Below, piece after piece: positions 1 to 7,575 of a stretch of DNA of 11,737 bases. A program made the translations under genes and the position numbers. The first letter of the stretch is position 1; every line of letters begins with the position of its first letter. Source of the stretch: JAAEQG01 sp023133475 (lineage in GTDB: Bacteria; Planctomycetota; Phycisphaerae; UBA1845); NCBI GenBank assembly GCA_030631415.1, contig DAOVLE010000168.1, positions 1 to 11,737 of the forward strand, read 5' to 3'. The notes under the pieces were generated by a model. That model was not told the DNA's origin. It saw only the letters and a program-made list of their open reading frames with translations, and did no database searches.

Positions 1-115
1 CTCTGCGTGCTCTGTCGCGGCTGATTCGAGGAGTTACCCCCCGGATGGGTGGCCCACCTCTTCAGAGGTGGGGGACACGAATCGCGTGGAGTATTCGCGT
101 CCCCCACGGCTAAAG

Positions 116-232
116 GGGCTGTCGATTTAGTTGTTCGGAGCGACCCCCAATGTAGCGTCACCCCTTGTGGGTGACGAGAAACGAGGGTGCGCCGCCCACA
201 AGGGGCGACGCTACAGACTAAATCGACAGCCA
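116..232. mobile_element. MITE-like 117-bp insertion with 15-bp perfect terminal inverted repeats
   Basis: Terminal repeats GGCTGTCGATTTAGT (117-131) and ACTAAATCGACAGCC (217-231) are exact reverse complements. CTAAAG stands on both sides (110-115 and 233-238), whereas the uninterrupted repeat at 8281 has it once in ggctaaagcc, so it reads as a 6-bp target-site duplication. The element has no coding capacity of its own and carries an inverted pair of GTAGCGTC hairpins (152-214). Both the inverted repeats and the duplication are seen directly; that it moves by a transposase encoded elsewhere is inference. Confidence 0.7.
152..214. repeat. Inverted pair of GTAGCGTC-headed hairpins (family R2)
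   Basis: The plus-strand copy (152-176) is GTAG followed by stem CGTCACCC / GGGTGACG around CTTGT. The minus-strand copy (214 down to about 190) has stem GTCGCCC / GGGCGGC around the same loop. An A-T pair in one copy is replaced by G-C in the other, so pairing is kept. The GTAG head plus hairpin matches the form of RAYT-associated REP sequences. Confidence 0.65.
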
Positions 233-308
233 CTAAAGCCATGGGCCACCCAACCTATCAGTTCATGGGCGATAGAGCGCCAGGTGGGTTTGCCAAAACC
301 GCGGCTCC

Positions 309-2231
309 TCAGTGGTCGCTGGGTTTGGGCACCGCGAGCGAGGGGATCTTCGGGAACACCGGGCTGAGGTCGGCGGCGGTCACGGAACCGTCGCCGTTTA
401 CGTCACACCGCTCCGTGGGGTGCACATCGGGTGTGGGGATCATGCCGAAGATCGGGCTCAAGTCGGCGGCGGTCACCCGCCCGTTGTTGTTCACGTCGCC
501 CACCTGAACCGCATATTGGAGGATGAAGTTATCCGTAGCGGACCAGGCGCCGGTATTGCAAACCGCGATCCAAGTCCCGTCGGTCAGGACCGATCCGTCT
601 TCCGTGATTATCAGCTTCGTGGTATCAGGGTTGCCGAATTCGTCTTCGAGGCTGAAGGTGAAGTTTGCCGATATATCCGCACCGTAGTTTCCTTCGTCCA
701 GCAGTTGCCGGATCAGGATGTCTCCGGGATCGGGTTTCGTGATGTTATTGTCGAATGTCAGCATGACGCCATTACTGGTTGAGTGGCACAGCGTGCTCTG
801 ATCCTGCGGGATCGAGTCGATCAGATGCACTTCGCATTCGTCGGGGATGCCGTTGGGCTGGTAGTCTTGGCTGGGGTCATTGGTGATGTCGCAGATGTCC
901 AAGGTGTCATTGATGTTGCAGTCGGAGAGCCCGTGAAAGGTGTATGCCTGGCCCCGGTCGTCGTCGCCGGCCTTGTGCGCCCCGATCACGGCGGTGTAAC
1001 TGGGGACGCCGGCGATGACGCAACTGGAGACGCCCACGGATTTGCCCAAGCGGTCATGCGCCAGGCCGTCGGAGGCCAATAGGAGGGCTGTGCGACTCAT
1101 GGAGCTAGGCCAGCCGCCCGTCGGTTTCTTGAACACGCACGCCGAGCCGGAATCATCACCCTTGTTGTCGTCCCCCCATACCCCGACCACGACGATGTCG
1201 TCGGTGATGGCTACGGATTTGCCGAACTGGTCATTAGGCGCGCTGCCCCCGCGGCGCAGTTTGCAAGTTCCGGTCATGTTGTGCCAGCCATCTCCCGGCT
1301 TTTCGTACAAATACGCCTTTCCAATGTCAAGGTAGTTGTACCCTGGTGCCCCGGCTACGATGGTGTCGCCGGAGATGCTCACCGAATAGCCGAAATCGTC
1401 ACCCGGCCCTGCCTCGCTGCTCCACAGTTTAGCTTCCTGCGTCCAAACCGAACCGGCACGGCAGAACACATATGCCGAACCGTGCTCCTGGTCATCGTAG
1501 CCGTCGTCGAGGTCATCACGAGGTGTCCCGACCACGATGGTGCTGCCGGAGATGCCCACCGAGTGGCCGAACAGGTCACCGTTCTGGCCGTCGTCGGCGA
1601 TGATCATTTGCTGGCAGTTCCAGTTCGAACCGCTACGTTTGAACACGTACGCAGCGCCGGTGGCGCAATCCCCAAATGACTTCCCATAGGCCCCGATCAC
1701 GATATAGCTGCCGCTGATGGAAACCGAACAACCGAAGTAGTCACCATTCCCACCGTAGGGTCCGCAGTCGAAAGCGGTGAGCTTGGCTTGCTTAACCCAC
1801 TCGCCGCCGTCGAAGTGGAACACGTAGGCCGCACCGGCGTTGTCGTAATACTCGATGTCGTCGAACGGCGCTCCGACGACGATGTAATCGCCGTCGATGG
1901 AAACCGAAGAGCCGAAGCGGTCGCTATTCGCGGGAGGATCAGGATAGAGGTTCTGTTCGTAAACCCACCTGCTGCCGTTGAAGCGATACACAGACGCCCG
2001 GCCGGCGGCGTTGACCAGATAGTCATTGTTCCTCGCACCGACGACAGCCACGTTACCGCTGATGGAAACAGAGCAACCGAAGTCGTCGCCAGCCGCGCCA
2101 CGTGAGAAACTATTGGACTCCTCCGCCGTGCACTGCGGCCACCTCCCCACGTCCGCGTACCCATTGGCAACCACCACCATCGCCCCTACTGCCAATACCA
2201 AAGCGATTGGGACCGTTCTTGAGAACCTCAT
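309..2231 (-). CDS. Secreted FG-GAP repeat protein with a C-terminal dockerin-like domain
   Basis: A 640-residue exported protein of unknown substrate. I chose the ATG at 2231 because AAAGGAA lies 8 nt upstream and a signal peptide follows (RFSR, hydrophobic residues 7-22, probable cleavage after NGYA near residue 26); an in-frame ATG at 2285 would put 18 residues in front of it. Seven FG-GAP-like repeats begin near residues 49, 104, 163, 218, 278, 333 and 392, each with FGxSVSIsG then IVVGAP and often a D-rich loop. This fits a seven-bladed beta-propeller of the integrin alpha type, usually Ca-binding and extracellular. Residues 437-466 form a Cys/Asn-rich linker ending NGIPDECE. The tail holds two EF-hand-like dockerin motifs, GDVNNNGRVTAADL (578-591) and CDVNGDGSVTAADL (609-622). 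Such tails are common in Planctomycetota without a cellulosome. The family is clear; the role (surface adhesion or matrix attachment) is inferred. Confidence 0.9.
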   Translation of the reverse strand: MRFSRTVPIALVLAVGAMVVVANGYADVGRWPQCTAEESNSFSRGAAGDDFGCSVSISGNVAVVGARNNDYLVNAAGRASVYRFNGSRWVYEQNLYPDPPANSDRFGSSVSIDGDYIVVGAPFDDIEYYDNAGAAYVFHFDGGEWVKQAKLTAFDCGPYGGNGDYFGCSVSISGSYIVIGAYGKSFGDCATGAAYVFKRSGSNWNCQQMIIADDGQNGDLFGHSVGISGSTIVVGTPRDDLDDGYDDQEHGSAYVFCRAGSVWTQEAKLWSSEAGPGDDFGYSVSISGDTIVAGAPGYNYLDIGKAYLYEKPGDGWHNMTGTCKLRRGGSAPNDQFGKSVAITDDIVVVGVWGDDNKGDDSGSACVFKKPTGGWPSSMSRTALLLASDGLAHDRLGKSVGVSSCVIAGVPSYTAVIGAHKAGDDDRGQAYTFHGLSDCNINDTLDICDITNDPSQDYQPNGIPDECEVHLIDSIPQDQSTLCHSTSNGVMLTFDNNITKPDPGDILIRQLLDEGNYGADISANFTFSLEDEFGNPDTTKLIITEDGSVLTDGTWIAVCNTGAWSATDNFILQYAVQVGDVNNNGRVTAADLSPIFGMIPTPDVHPTERCDVNGDGSVTAADLSPVFPKIPSLAVPKPSDH

Positions 2232-2480
2232 GTCATCTGTTCCTTTCACTTCCATGTCTGCCCAATGAACATAACTTGAACCCATGCGAAGTCATTTCCG
2301 ATTATCGCGGTCTCCCTCATTCATCGATTTGGGCATAACCGAGCAGCGGAATCATTCGTGCGTTCATCTCGACGGCACGCCCCTTGTTGCTCTCCAGTTC
2401 TCCTTCCCAGGCGTTTCTTTATCCGTGCTACGCGCCGGGTTGTTCGGTGAATTCTCTCGAAAAAACGTCTCCTCGGCCAA

Positions 2481-2579
2481 ATTTTCAAATTTTCATTTTC
2501 CCTGCGTGCTCCGCGGTGAATCCTCCACGCTCCCCTTCGGGTCGCCGCTAAACGCCGCAGATGGTCGCCGCTAATCACC
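2481..2579 (-). repeat. Partial composite intergenic repeat, minus orientation
   Basis: Read on the minus strand it begins with TTAGCGGCGACC, then GGCGTTTAGCGGCGACCC and GAAGGGGAGCGTGGA (module R4, 2526-2579). A CGCGGAGCACGCAG module (2502-2523) and AAAATG-type tracts (2481-2501) follow. The same modules recur at 4930-5145, 7350-7501 and 9825-10071. No gene is encoded. Confidence 0.6.
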
Positions 2580-2602
2580 CCGGCGTCGTTGCGAGCGTCC
2601 AT

Positions 2603-2627
2603 ATTCTCAATTCTCCATTCTCAATTC
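2603..2627. repeat. Short heptanucleotide array (ATTCTCM)
   Basis: ATTCTCA, ATTCTCC and ATTCTCA follow one another at 2603-2623, with a trailing ATTC. This is the same heptamer family as at 7505-7539. Its complement resembles the GAAAATG arrays at 4930, 7350 and 10037. Confidence 0.6.
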
Positions 2628-2629
2628 AT

Positions 2630-2661
2630 CACCACGGGTTTACTGAATATTTACCGTGGTG
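2630..2661. repeat. Inverted repeat upstream of the first transglutaminase-like gene
   Basis: CACCACGG (2630-2637) and CCGTGGTG (2654-2661) are exact reverse complements around a 16-nt AT-rich loop. It lies about 160 bp upstream of the start codon. There is no T-tract, so it is not a typical intrinsic terminator; an operator or repeat remnant is possible. Confidence 0.4.
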
Positions 2662-2823
2662 AAACCCATACCCTGGCTACAAGTTTCGACGGTCTTTCGT
2701 ATTCCACGCCGGCTGATTGCTGGGTAAGGTATCCTAATGCCCTTTTGACAGAAGGGTGGAGCGGCAGTGCTGTTGCAGGGCTTCCGCGTCGGACTGAGTT
2801 GGTGCTGATGTAATGGAGCTTTG

Positions 2824-4908
2824 ATGATGAGAGTTTTGTTTAAGGCCATCGCCCCAGCCATACTGGCGGTCTTTGGCCTGGCTGGGGTGGTTTGGGCGGA
2901 GACGGTCGAGCTTTTCGACGGCTCACGGATTGAAGCGAAATCCGTGACTTTTCAGGACGACAAACTGGTTCTGGACGACGGGCGAGTCATCCCCCGCAAC
3001 GATGTCCGGCGGATTCTGTTCGAGCGTGGACAAACCGCCCAGGCGGCCCCGGCGGCGGTGTCCGACTCCGACGTGCAGGAGCTGTTGCGTAAGGCCGCCG
3101 CAGCCAAGGAAAAGTATCCCGACGTGGGGTCGATCACCCTGATCGACGACGGCGAGTACACCCTCCGCCCGGACGGGACCCAGTTGGAGCGCACCCACTA
3201 CGCAATCAAGATTCTGAAGGAACCGTGGAAATCCGCCGGGCAGATCGGGCAGGTATACGAGGAAGGCCGCAATCGCGTCACGCTGGTCCGGGCACGGACC
3301 ATCTCGCCCGACGGGGCAATCCACGAGTTCGACCCGGCAGACCTCAAGGAATCCAAGCCCACCGGCGGCATATTGTCTTTCCAGAAGAACAAGACGCTCA
3401 GAGGGCAGCTTCCGGAGGTGGAGATCGGCTCGATCGTGGAGGTTATCTGGGAAGACGAAACCTACAACCCTTACGACAAGGAGTTGTTCTTCCCTCGATG
3501 GTTTTTCGGCACGACCGAGCCGTCGCTCTCCAGCCAGATGACCATCCGCATCCCCCGTGAGCGTAAGCTGAATTACAAGGTCGTAAACCTGCAAGGGGCG
3601 GCGGCTGAGCCGCAGGTCACCGAAGAGGGTGACTATCGCGTCTATCGCTGGGCGTTGCAGGACATCGAGCACATCATCCCCGAACCAGCCATGCCGTCTG
3701 TCGGGCAGGTGGCTCCGTACTTGCAGGCTTCGTTGTTCGAGAACTGGGACTATATTTTTGATTTCCTGGGCAAGTTCCAGCGAGAGCACACCCAGGTGAC
3801 GCCGGAAGTCGAAGCCAAGGTGGCTCAGATCGTCGGCGACAGCACCGACCCCGAGGAGAAGCTGGCTAAGATATATCACTGGTTGCAGCGGGAGAACCGC
3901 TACATCTCAGTCAAGGGGAGCATGGGTTCAGGCTGGTCGGGGCATCCCGCGGAGTTGACGCTCAAGAACAAGTTCGGGGACTGCATCGACAAAGCCATCC
4001 TGTTCACCGCCATGCTGAAGGTAGTGGGCATTGAGTCGTCCCCGGTGATCGTCATGACCAACCACATGCCCGCCGACGATCGTTCGGTGCCAACGCTCTA
4101 CGGCAACCATGCGATCACCGAAGTGCGACTTGGCGGCAAGGTGTTCCACCTCGACGCAACTTCGACCATCTCCCGCTATCCCGCCTTCAACGCCTCCGAT
4201 CATGGAGTCACCACCATTAACGTCCTGGAGCGGAAGATCGGCATGGTGGAGGTCCCATCACCGGAGAGCAACCGGATGAACCTGGATTTCGATCTGAAAG
4301 TCGATGCCGAGGGCAACGTCAACGGGGTGGTGACGCTCGAGATGAACGGCTTTGTCGAATCGAGTCTTCGGCAGGGCCTCGAGCAGGTCAACAAGATGAT
4401 GCTCAAGATGTATGCCCAGCAGTTCATCAACCGGATATCGCCGGGTGCAACGCTGGAGAAAATCGAGACCACCGACGAGAAAGACCTCACCGTCCCCTTG
4501 AAGGTGACGTTGCAGGTTCGTCTTCCCGAGTACCCGACTTTCGCCGGCGACCTGATGATCTTCAAATTGCCGGTGTCGGAGATGATCCACCAGTTCGACG
4601 AAGCCGCCCTGGAGAAGCGTCAGTTTGACATCGAGTATGCGACATCGCTCCAACTCCGGCAGAGGATGCGGCTTGCGTTACCCGAGGGTTATGTTTCCAA
4701 GGGGCTGCCCGAGCCGATGCGGTTGGCAACCAAGTATGCTACCTATGAATCCAAGTGCCGGGCTGACGGGCAAACTCTGGTGTTTGAGGACAACTTCAGC
4801 CGACTCCGCCGAGTAGTCCCGCAGGAGGACTACCAGGAATACAAACGGTTCCTCGAACAGGTGGCTGACGCCGCCAAAGTGCCGCTGTTTCTCTACAAGA
4901 CGCGTTAA
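2824..4908 (+). CDS. Secreted DUF3857 / transglutaminase-like protein with intact Cys-His-Asp triad
   Basis: A 694-residue exported protein. The start is ATG 2824 or the adjacent ATG 2827; GGAG at 2815-2818 suits either, and a TTG at 2821 is less likely. A signal peptide ends near VWA|ET (residue 25). Next comes a small beta-rich domain (about 26-66; LFDGSRIEAK ... DGRVIPRNDVRRILFE) of a kind often placed before this module. A DUF3857 region follows (about 95-285, with RARTISPDG). The transglutaminase-like core (about 335-455) keeps Cys387 in FGDCIDKA, His429 in GNHAITEV and Asp444 in FHLDATS. The C-terminal beta region (525-694) resembles DUF3858. In the papain-like transglutaminase fold this triad supports protease or acyl-transfer chemistry; the substrate is unknown. 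A paralogue follows 328 bp downstream. Confidence 0.9.
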   Translation: MMRVLFKAIAPAILAVFGLAGVVWAETVELFDGSRIEAKSVTFQDDKLVLDDGRVIPRNDVRRILFERGQTAQAAPAAVSDSDVQELLRKAAAAKEKYPDVGSITLIDDGEYTLRPDGTQLERTHYAIKILKEPWKSAGQIGQVYEEGRNRVTLVRARTISPDGAIHEFDPADLKESKPTGGILSFQKNKTLRGQLPEVEIGSIVEVIWEDETYNPYDKELFFPRWFFGTTEPSLSSQMTIRIPRERKLNYKVVNLQGAAAEPQVTEEGDYRVYRWALQDIEHIIPEPAMPSVGQVAPYLQASLFENWDYIFDFLGKFQREHTQVTPEVEAKVAQIVGDSTDPEEKLAKIYHWLQRENRYISVKGSMGSGWSGHPAELTLKNKFGDCIDKAILFTAMLKVVGIESSPVIVMTNHMPADDRSVPTLYGNHAITEVRLGGKVFHLDATSTISRYPAFNASDHGVTTINVLERKIGMVEVPSPESNRMNLDFDLKVDAEGNVNGVVTLEMNGFVESSLRQGLEQVNKMMLKMYAQQFINRISPGATLEKIETTDEKDLTVPLKVTLQVRLPEYPTFAGDLMIFKLPVSEMIHQFDEAALEKRQFDIEYATSLQLRQRMRLALPEGYVSKGLPEPMRLATKYATYESKCRADGQTLVFEDNFSRLRRVVPQEDYQEYKRFLEQVADAAKVPLFLYKTR

Positions 4909-4912
4909 CGCG
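4901..4912. other. 12-bp perfect palindrome spanning the stop codon
   Basis: CGCGTTAACGCG contains the TAA stop (4906-4908) of the preceding gene. It is too short and lacks a T-tract for an intrinsic terminator; it may be chance. Confidence 0.3.
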
Positions 4913-4929
4913 GATAATGCAACAGAATT

Positions 4930-5145
4930 GAAAATGGAAAATGGAAAATGGAAAATGGGGGAAGGGAAACGTTATCGTTGGGTGCACTCCCTTCTTCTCT
5001 GCGCTCTCTGCGTCTCTGCGTTCATGAAAAATATGGGTCAGTGGCGACAAGTCCGCAGCGTTTAGCGGCTCCCCAGCGGGGAGCGTGGAGCTTGAAGAAC
5101 TGAGAAAACGGCGAAATCATAGTTGTAGGGCGGGTTCCACCCGCC
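4930..5145 (+). repeat. Composite intergenic repeat, fullest copy, plus orientation
   Basis: Modules in order: four exact GAAAATG heptamers (4930-4957); TTATCGTTGGGTGCAC (4972-4987); a 35-bp CTCTGCG module (4994-5028) whose exact reverse complement is at 9942-9976; GGCGACAAGTCCGCAGCG then TTTAGCGGC and a GCTCCCC-AGC-GGGGAGC hairpin (5043-5089); then ATCATAGTT leading into a GTAG element (5125-5145). The same order recurs in inverted orientation at 9825-10071. It begins 22 bp after a stop codon and contains no gene. Confidence 0.7.
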
Positions 5146-5181
5146 TTCTGGGCATGGTGCGGCGGGTGAAACCCGCCCTAC
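5125..5181. repeat. Inverted pair of GTAG-headed REP-like elements (family R1)
   Basis: The plus copy (5125-5145) is GTAG, G, then stem GGCGGGT, loop TCC, stem ACCCGCC, with the last G of GTAG shared with the stem. The minus copy (5161-5181) is the same with loop TTC. They face each other across 15 bp, like a small BIME. The pair lies between the two transglutaminase-like genes and could form a strong RNA hairpin. Confidence 0.75.
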
Positions 5182-5236
5182 GCCTGCTGTTGGCATCCAT
5201 AGCTGAAAGCTGATAGCTAAACTAAGGATTATTTTG

Positions 5237-7339
5237 ATGAAACGTATTGGATTTTGTTCGATAGTGCTGTTCCTGCTGGCGGTGCCCGCTCCGGCTCAGG
5301 AAGGCAATGATGTGCTTTACTTGCAAGACGGCCGGGAGCGGGTGGGCAAACTGATTGCCGTCACCGCCGAGGGGATCGTGTTCAAGGTCAACGGCGAAGC
5401 CGCCACCATGACGGTTGCCAAGGGTGAGGTTCAGCGGGTCGATCTTTCTCGGCGTCGCATCGGGGACGACATTCGGACGGTGGATAAGTTGGACGACCCC
5501 GTGATCAAGCGTCTGCTGGCTGGTGCCCCCAGCAAGCACAGCTACCCCGACTCCGGCCACGTGGTGCTTTACTCTCTGCGAGAATACAAGCTCGGCGCGG
5601 ATGGTTCGTATACCCTGCGTGAGCGGCGGGTGGACAAGGTGTTGCTCGAGCGAGGCAAAGACCAGGCCACCGTCACACGGCACTTCAAAAAGGGCGAAGA
5701 GACATTGAAGATCGACTTCGCTCGGACGATCAACCCGGACGGGTCGATAACGCCGATCTCCGACGCAGCCATGGACATCACCAGCGTCAACTCACGCACG
5801 CCGGAGTACGAGAAGCTTTACCAGGTGAAGTTTGCCATGAAGCAGGTCAAGGTGGATTCGGTGCTCGATTACCAGTGCACCAGGCATCGGGCTCAGACCG
5901 ATCCGCTCGAGCCGTTCTACGCGAGCTTCTTCTTCCGCAGCCGTGAGCCGATTATCGAGGCTGAGCTGCGCATCATTGCTCCGCGCGGGGTCGAGTTGGC
6001 CTACAAGACAGATCGCCTTGAGGACAACGTCGAGTTCACCAAGGAATATACCGACGACGGCGTGGTCTATCGCTGGGTTGGCAGGAACTGCCCGCGGGTG
6101 ATCCCCGAGTCGATGATGCCGCCGCGTGGCGATCTCTATCCGCGGGTGACCGTGGCGGTCAAGACCTCGTGGGAGGCGATCGGGGAGGCTTACGCCAAGG
6201 CGCTGGCTGATGCAGCCAAACCGACCCCCGCCATCAAAGCCAAGGTGCAGGAACTCGTCGCCGGCGTGGACGACCTCGAGCAGAAGGCCCGGCGAATCTT
6301 CAATTACTTTACCGAGGGAATCCGGCAATTGTGGGTCAACCCGAACCAGTGCGGCTATCAGCCGCGACCGGTGGGCGAAGTCTTCGCAAAGCTCGCCGGC
6401 AATAGCACCGACAAAGCCGTGCTGCTTTGTGTGATGCTGCAAGAAGCCGGGCTTGAAGCCAACGTGGTCTTGTGCTGCCCGCAGGGCAACGGCAAACTTG
6501 TCGAGCAGGTGCCGTGCATCAAGCAGTTGGATGACGCACTGGTTGCGGTCACGCTTCCCGACGGGCGGCGGTTCCTGCCCGTGGACAACGACTCGGTGCG
6601 CTTCGGGCAGATGCCCACCGAATACCAGGGTGCTAAAGGGCTGTGCATCACGCCGCAAGGCGGCAAACTCGTTGACGTCCCCTTGAACATGCCGGACGAG
6701 GAAATGTCTGCAACCAACTTCCGCATGAAGATGACTCCGTCCGGTGATCTGATCGTGACAAAGACGCAGACCTTTACAGGCAACCGCGAGATCGCCCGCC
6801 GCGGCGCGTGGAAGAACCAGAAGGACGAGGAACTGCGCCGCGATCTGGAGGTGGCTCTTACTGCCTTGCACCCCAAGACGCGGCTGGACAGCTACAAGGT
6901 CGAGAACCTGCACGACCTGACCAAACCAATTACCTTTACCGAAACCTACACACTCCGAGACTACGCCATGCGAGCCGGTGACGATTTGCTGGTCTTCCGT
7001 CTGCCGGAGATCAAGTACAGCGCCGGCGTAGTGGGCAAGCCGGAGCGGGAGTTCCCTCTAAAATGGTGGGCACGTGCGAAGCGGGCTGTCGATCTCACGC
7101 TGGAGATCCCGCCCGGGTTCAAGGTTTACTACGCCGGCAAGGACTACAAAGCCGACGCCGGGGTCGCCAGTTTTAAGGCAACTTTTGCAACCGAGGGCGA
7201 CAAAATCCTCTATCGCGACACCTTCCTGCAACTCCAGACCGAGGCATCATCCGAATCCTACGATGCCTATAAGAACTGTCTGGAAACTCGGGCGAGGGTA
7301 TCCAAGGAGTGGATCGTCCTCGAGCGAGTCGCGGAGTAA
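5237..7339 (+). CDS. Secreted DUF3857 / transglutaminase-like paralogue lacking catalytic Cys and His
   Basis: A 700-residue exported paralogue of the preceding gene. ATG 5237 is preferred over the TTG at 5234 because AAGGAT (5224-5229) is 7 nt upstream. A signal peptide probably ends at APA|QE (about residue 20). The domain order matches its neighbour: a small beta domain with LYLQDGRERVGK, a DUF3857 region (FARTINPDG near residue 162-170), a transglutaminase-like core (about 330-455) and a C-terminal beta region. The GDC motif is replaced by AGNSTDKAVLL, putting Ser390 (AGC, 6404-6406) where the nucleophilic Cys should be. The His position reads LDDALVAV, with Asp433. The Asp is kept (Asp450, LPVDND). 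It is probably a pseudoenzyme, perhaps binding a peptide or partner; a Ser nucleophile is less likely because the His is also gone. The frame is intact at full length, so this is not a decaying pseudogene. Confidence 0.88.
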   Translation: MKRIGFCSIVLFLLAVPAPAQEGNDVLYLQDGRERVGKLIAVTAEGIVFKVNGEAATMTVAKGEVQRVDLSRRRIGDDIRTVDKLDDPVIKRLLAGAPSKHSYPDSGHVVLYSLREYKLGADGSYTLRERRVDKVLLERGKDQATVTRHFKKGEETLKIDFARTINPDGSITPISDAAMDITSVNSRTPEYEKLYQVKFAMKQVKVDSVLDYQCTRHRAQTDPLEPFYASFFFRSREPIIEAELRIIAPRGVELAYKTDRLEDNVEFTKEYTDDGVVYRWVGRNCPRVIPESMMPPRGDLYPRVTVAVKTSWEAIGEAYAKALADAAKPTPAIKAKVQELVAGVDDLEQKARRIFNYFTEGIRQLWVNPNQCGYQPRPVGEVFAKLAGNSTDKAVLLCVMLQEAGLEANVVLCCPQGNGKLVEQVPCIKQLDDALVAVTLPDGRRFLPVDNDSVRFGQMPTEYQGAKGLCITPQGGKLVDVPLNMPDEEMSATNFRMKMTPSGDLIVTKTQTFTGNREIARRGAWKNQKDEELRRDLEVALTALHPKTRLDSYKVENLHDLTKPITFTETYTLRDYAMRAGDDLLVFRLPEIKYSAGVVGKPEREFPLKWWARAKRAVDLTLEIPPGFKVYYAGKDYKADAGVASFKATFATEGDKILYRDTFLQLQTEASSESYDAYKNCLETRARVSKEWIVLERVAE

Positions 7340-7349
7340 GGGGAAAATT

Positions 7350-7501
7350 GAAAATGAAAAATGGAAAATGGAAAATGGGGAGATGGGGGATATTGTCGTT
7401 GTGTGCACACGCGGGTTAGCGGTGATAATCCGTAGCGTTTAGCGGCGACCCGAAGGGGAGCGTGAAAAGTGGCATCGCGCGGCGGGTGGAACCTGCCCTA
7501 C
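7350..7501. repeat. Composite intergenic repeat, partial copy
   Basis: Four heptamers (GAAAATG, AAAAATG, GAAAATG, GAAAATG; 7350-7377) are followed by TTGTCGTTGTGTGCACAC (7393-7410), close to the sequence after the array at 4972. Module R4 follows (GTAGCGTTTAGCGGCGACCC, GAAGGGGAGCGTG; 7413-7464). The copy ends in a GTAG element in the opposite orientation to the 5125 copy (7481-7501, stem GGCAGGT against ACCCGCC, one A.C mismatch). The CTCTGCG module is missing. It starts 10 bp after the stop of the paralogue. Confidence 0.65.
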
Positions 7502-7504
7502 ATC

Positions 7505-7539
7505 TTCTCCATTCTCCATTCTCCATTCTCCATTCTCCA
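7505..7539. repeat. Heptanucleotide array, five TTCTCCA units
   Basis: Five exact TTCTCCA units run from 7505 to 7539, then TTCCCCC. The array lies 37 bp before the folE start and just upstream of its ribosome binding site. Seven-bp period repeats recall the STRR heptamers known from filamentous cyanobacteria. Copy number could vary by slippage. Confidence 0.75.
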
Positions 7540-7575
7540 TTCCCCCATGGTTGAGGTGCCCGAGGAGGTTCTTTT

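Larger units (their letters stand above)
47..251. repeat. Paired inverted hairpin repeat (family R3), interrupted by an insertion
   Basis: Left arm 47-82 (GGGTGGCCC ... GGGGGACACGAAT) is matched in inverted orientation by a right arm that starts at 94 (ATTCGCGTCCCCCAC) and ends at 251 (ATGGGCCACCC). The right arm is split by the insertion at 116-232. An uninterrupted copy of the same structure lies at 8182-8299 and defines the ancestral form. The left arm also folds on itself: CCCACCTCT and AGAGGTGGG form a perfect 9-bp stem around TC. The pair resembles a BIME (two REP-like units head to head). It lies downstream of the minus-strand FG-GAP gene, where it could act as a 3' hairpin, but no T-tract follows. 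Confidence 0.75.
2232..2823. other. Divergent intergenic region with repeats and two leaders
   Basis: This 592-bp stretch separates the minus-strand FG-GAP gene from the plus-strand transglutaminase gene, so it should carry two promoters. I see no convincing pair of -35/-10 hexamers for either. A perfect TTGACA at 2745-2750 has only a poor -10 (TGCTGT) 17 bp on. The middle (2481-2661) is repeats: a partial composite repeat, heptamer tracts and an inverted repeat. Positions 2662-2814 show no repeat or gene that I recognise. Confidence 0.55.

Noticed and set aside
131..507. Small plus-strand frames in the first 500 bp
   Set aside because: They translate the MITE-like element, hairpin repeats and the antisense of the dockerin tail; no ribosome binding site or family match.
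2745..2773. sigma70 promoter from the perfect TTGACA upstream of the first transglutaminase-like gene
   Set aside because: At 17-bp spacing the -10 is TGCTGT, too poor to support a call.
2923..3879. 318-codon open frame antisense to the first transglutaminase-like gene
   Set aside because: It lies wholly inside a well-supported gene with signal peptide and catalytic motifs; the product shows no domain and fits chance opening in GC-rich DNA.
4930..5181. CRISPR array
   Set aside because: Repeats are of several kinds, in both orientations, without equal spacers and with no cas genes.
5792..6913. 373-codon open frame antisense to the second transglutaminase-like gene
   Set aside because: Same reasoning: shadow of a full-length gene, low-complexity His/Leu/Arg-rich product, no ribosome binding site noted.
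7340..7575. Riboswitch upstream of folE (tetrahydrofolate or preQ1)
   Set aside because: The leader is taken up by repeats; I see none of the conserved riboswitch cores.
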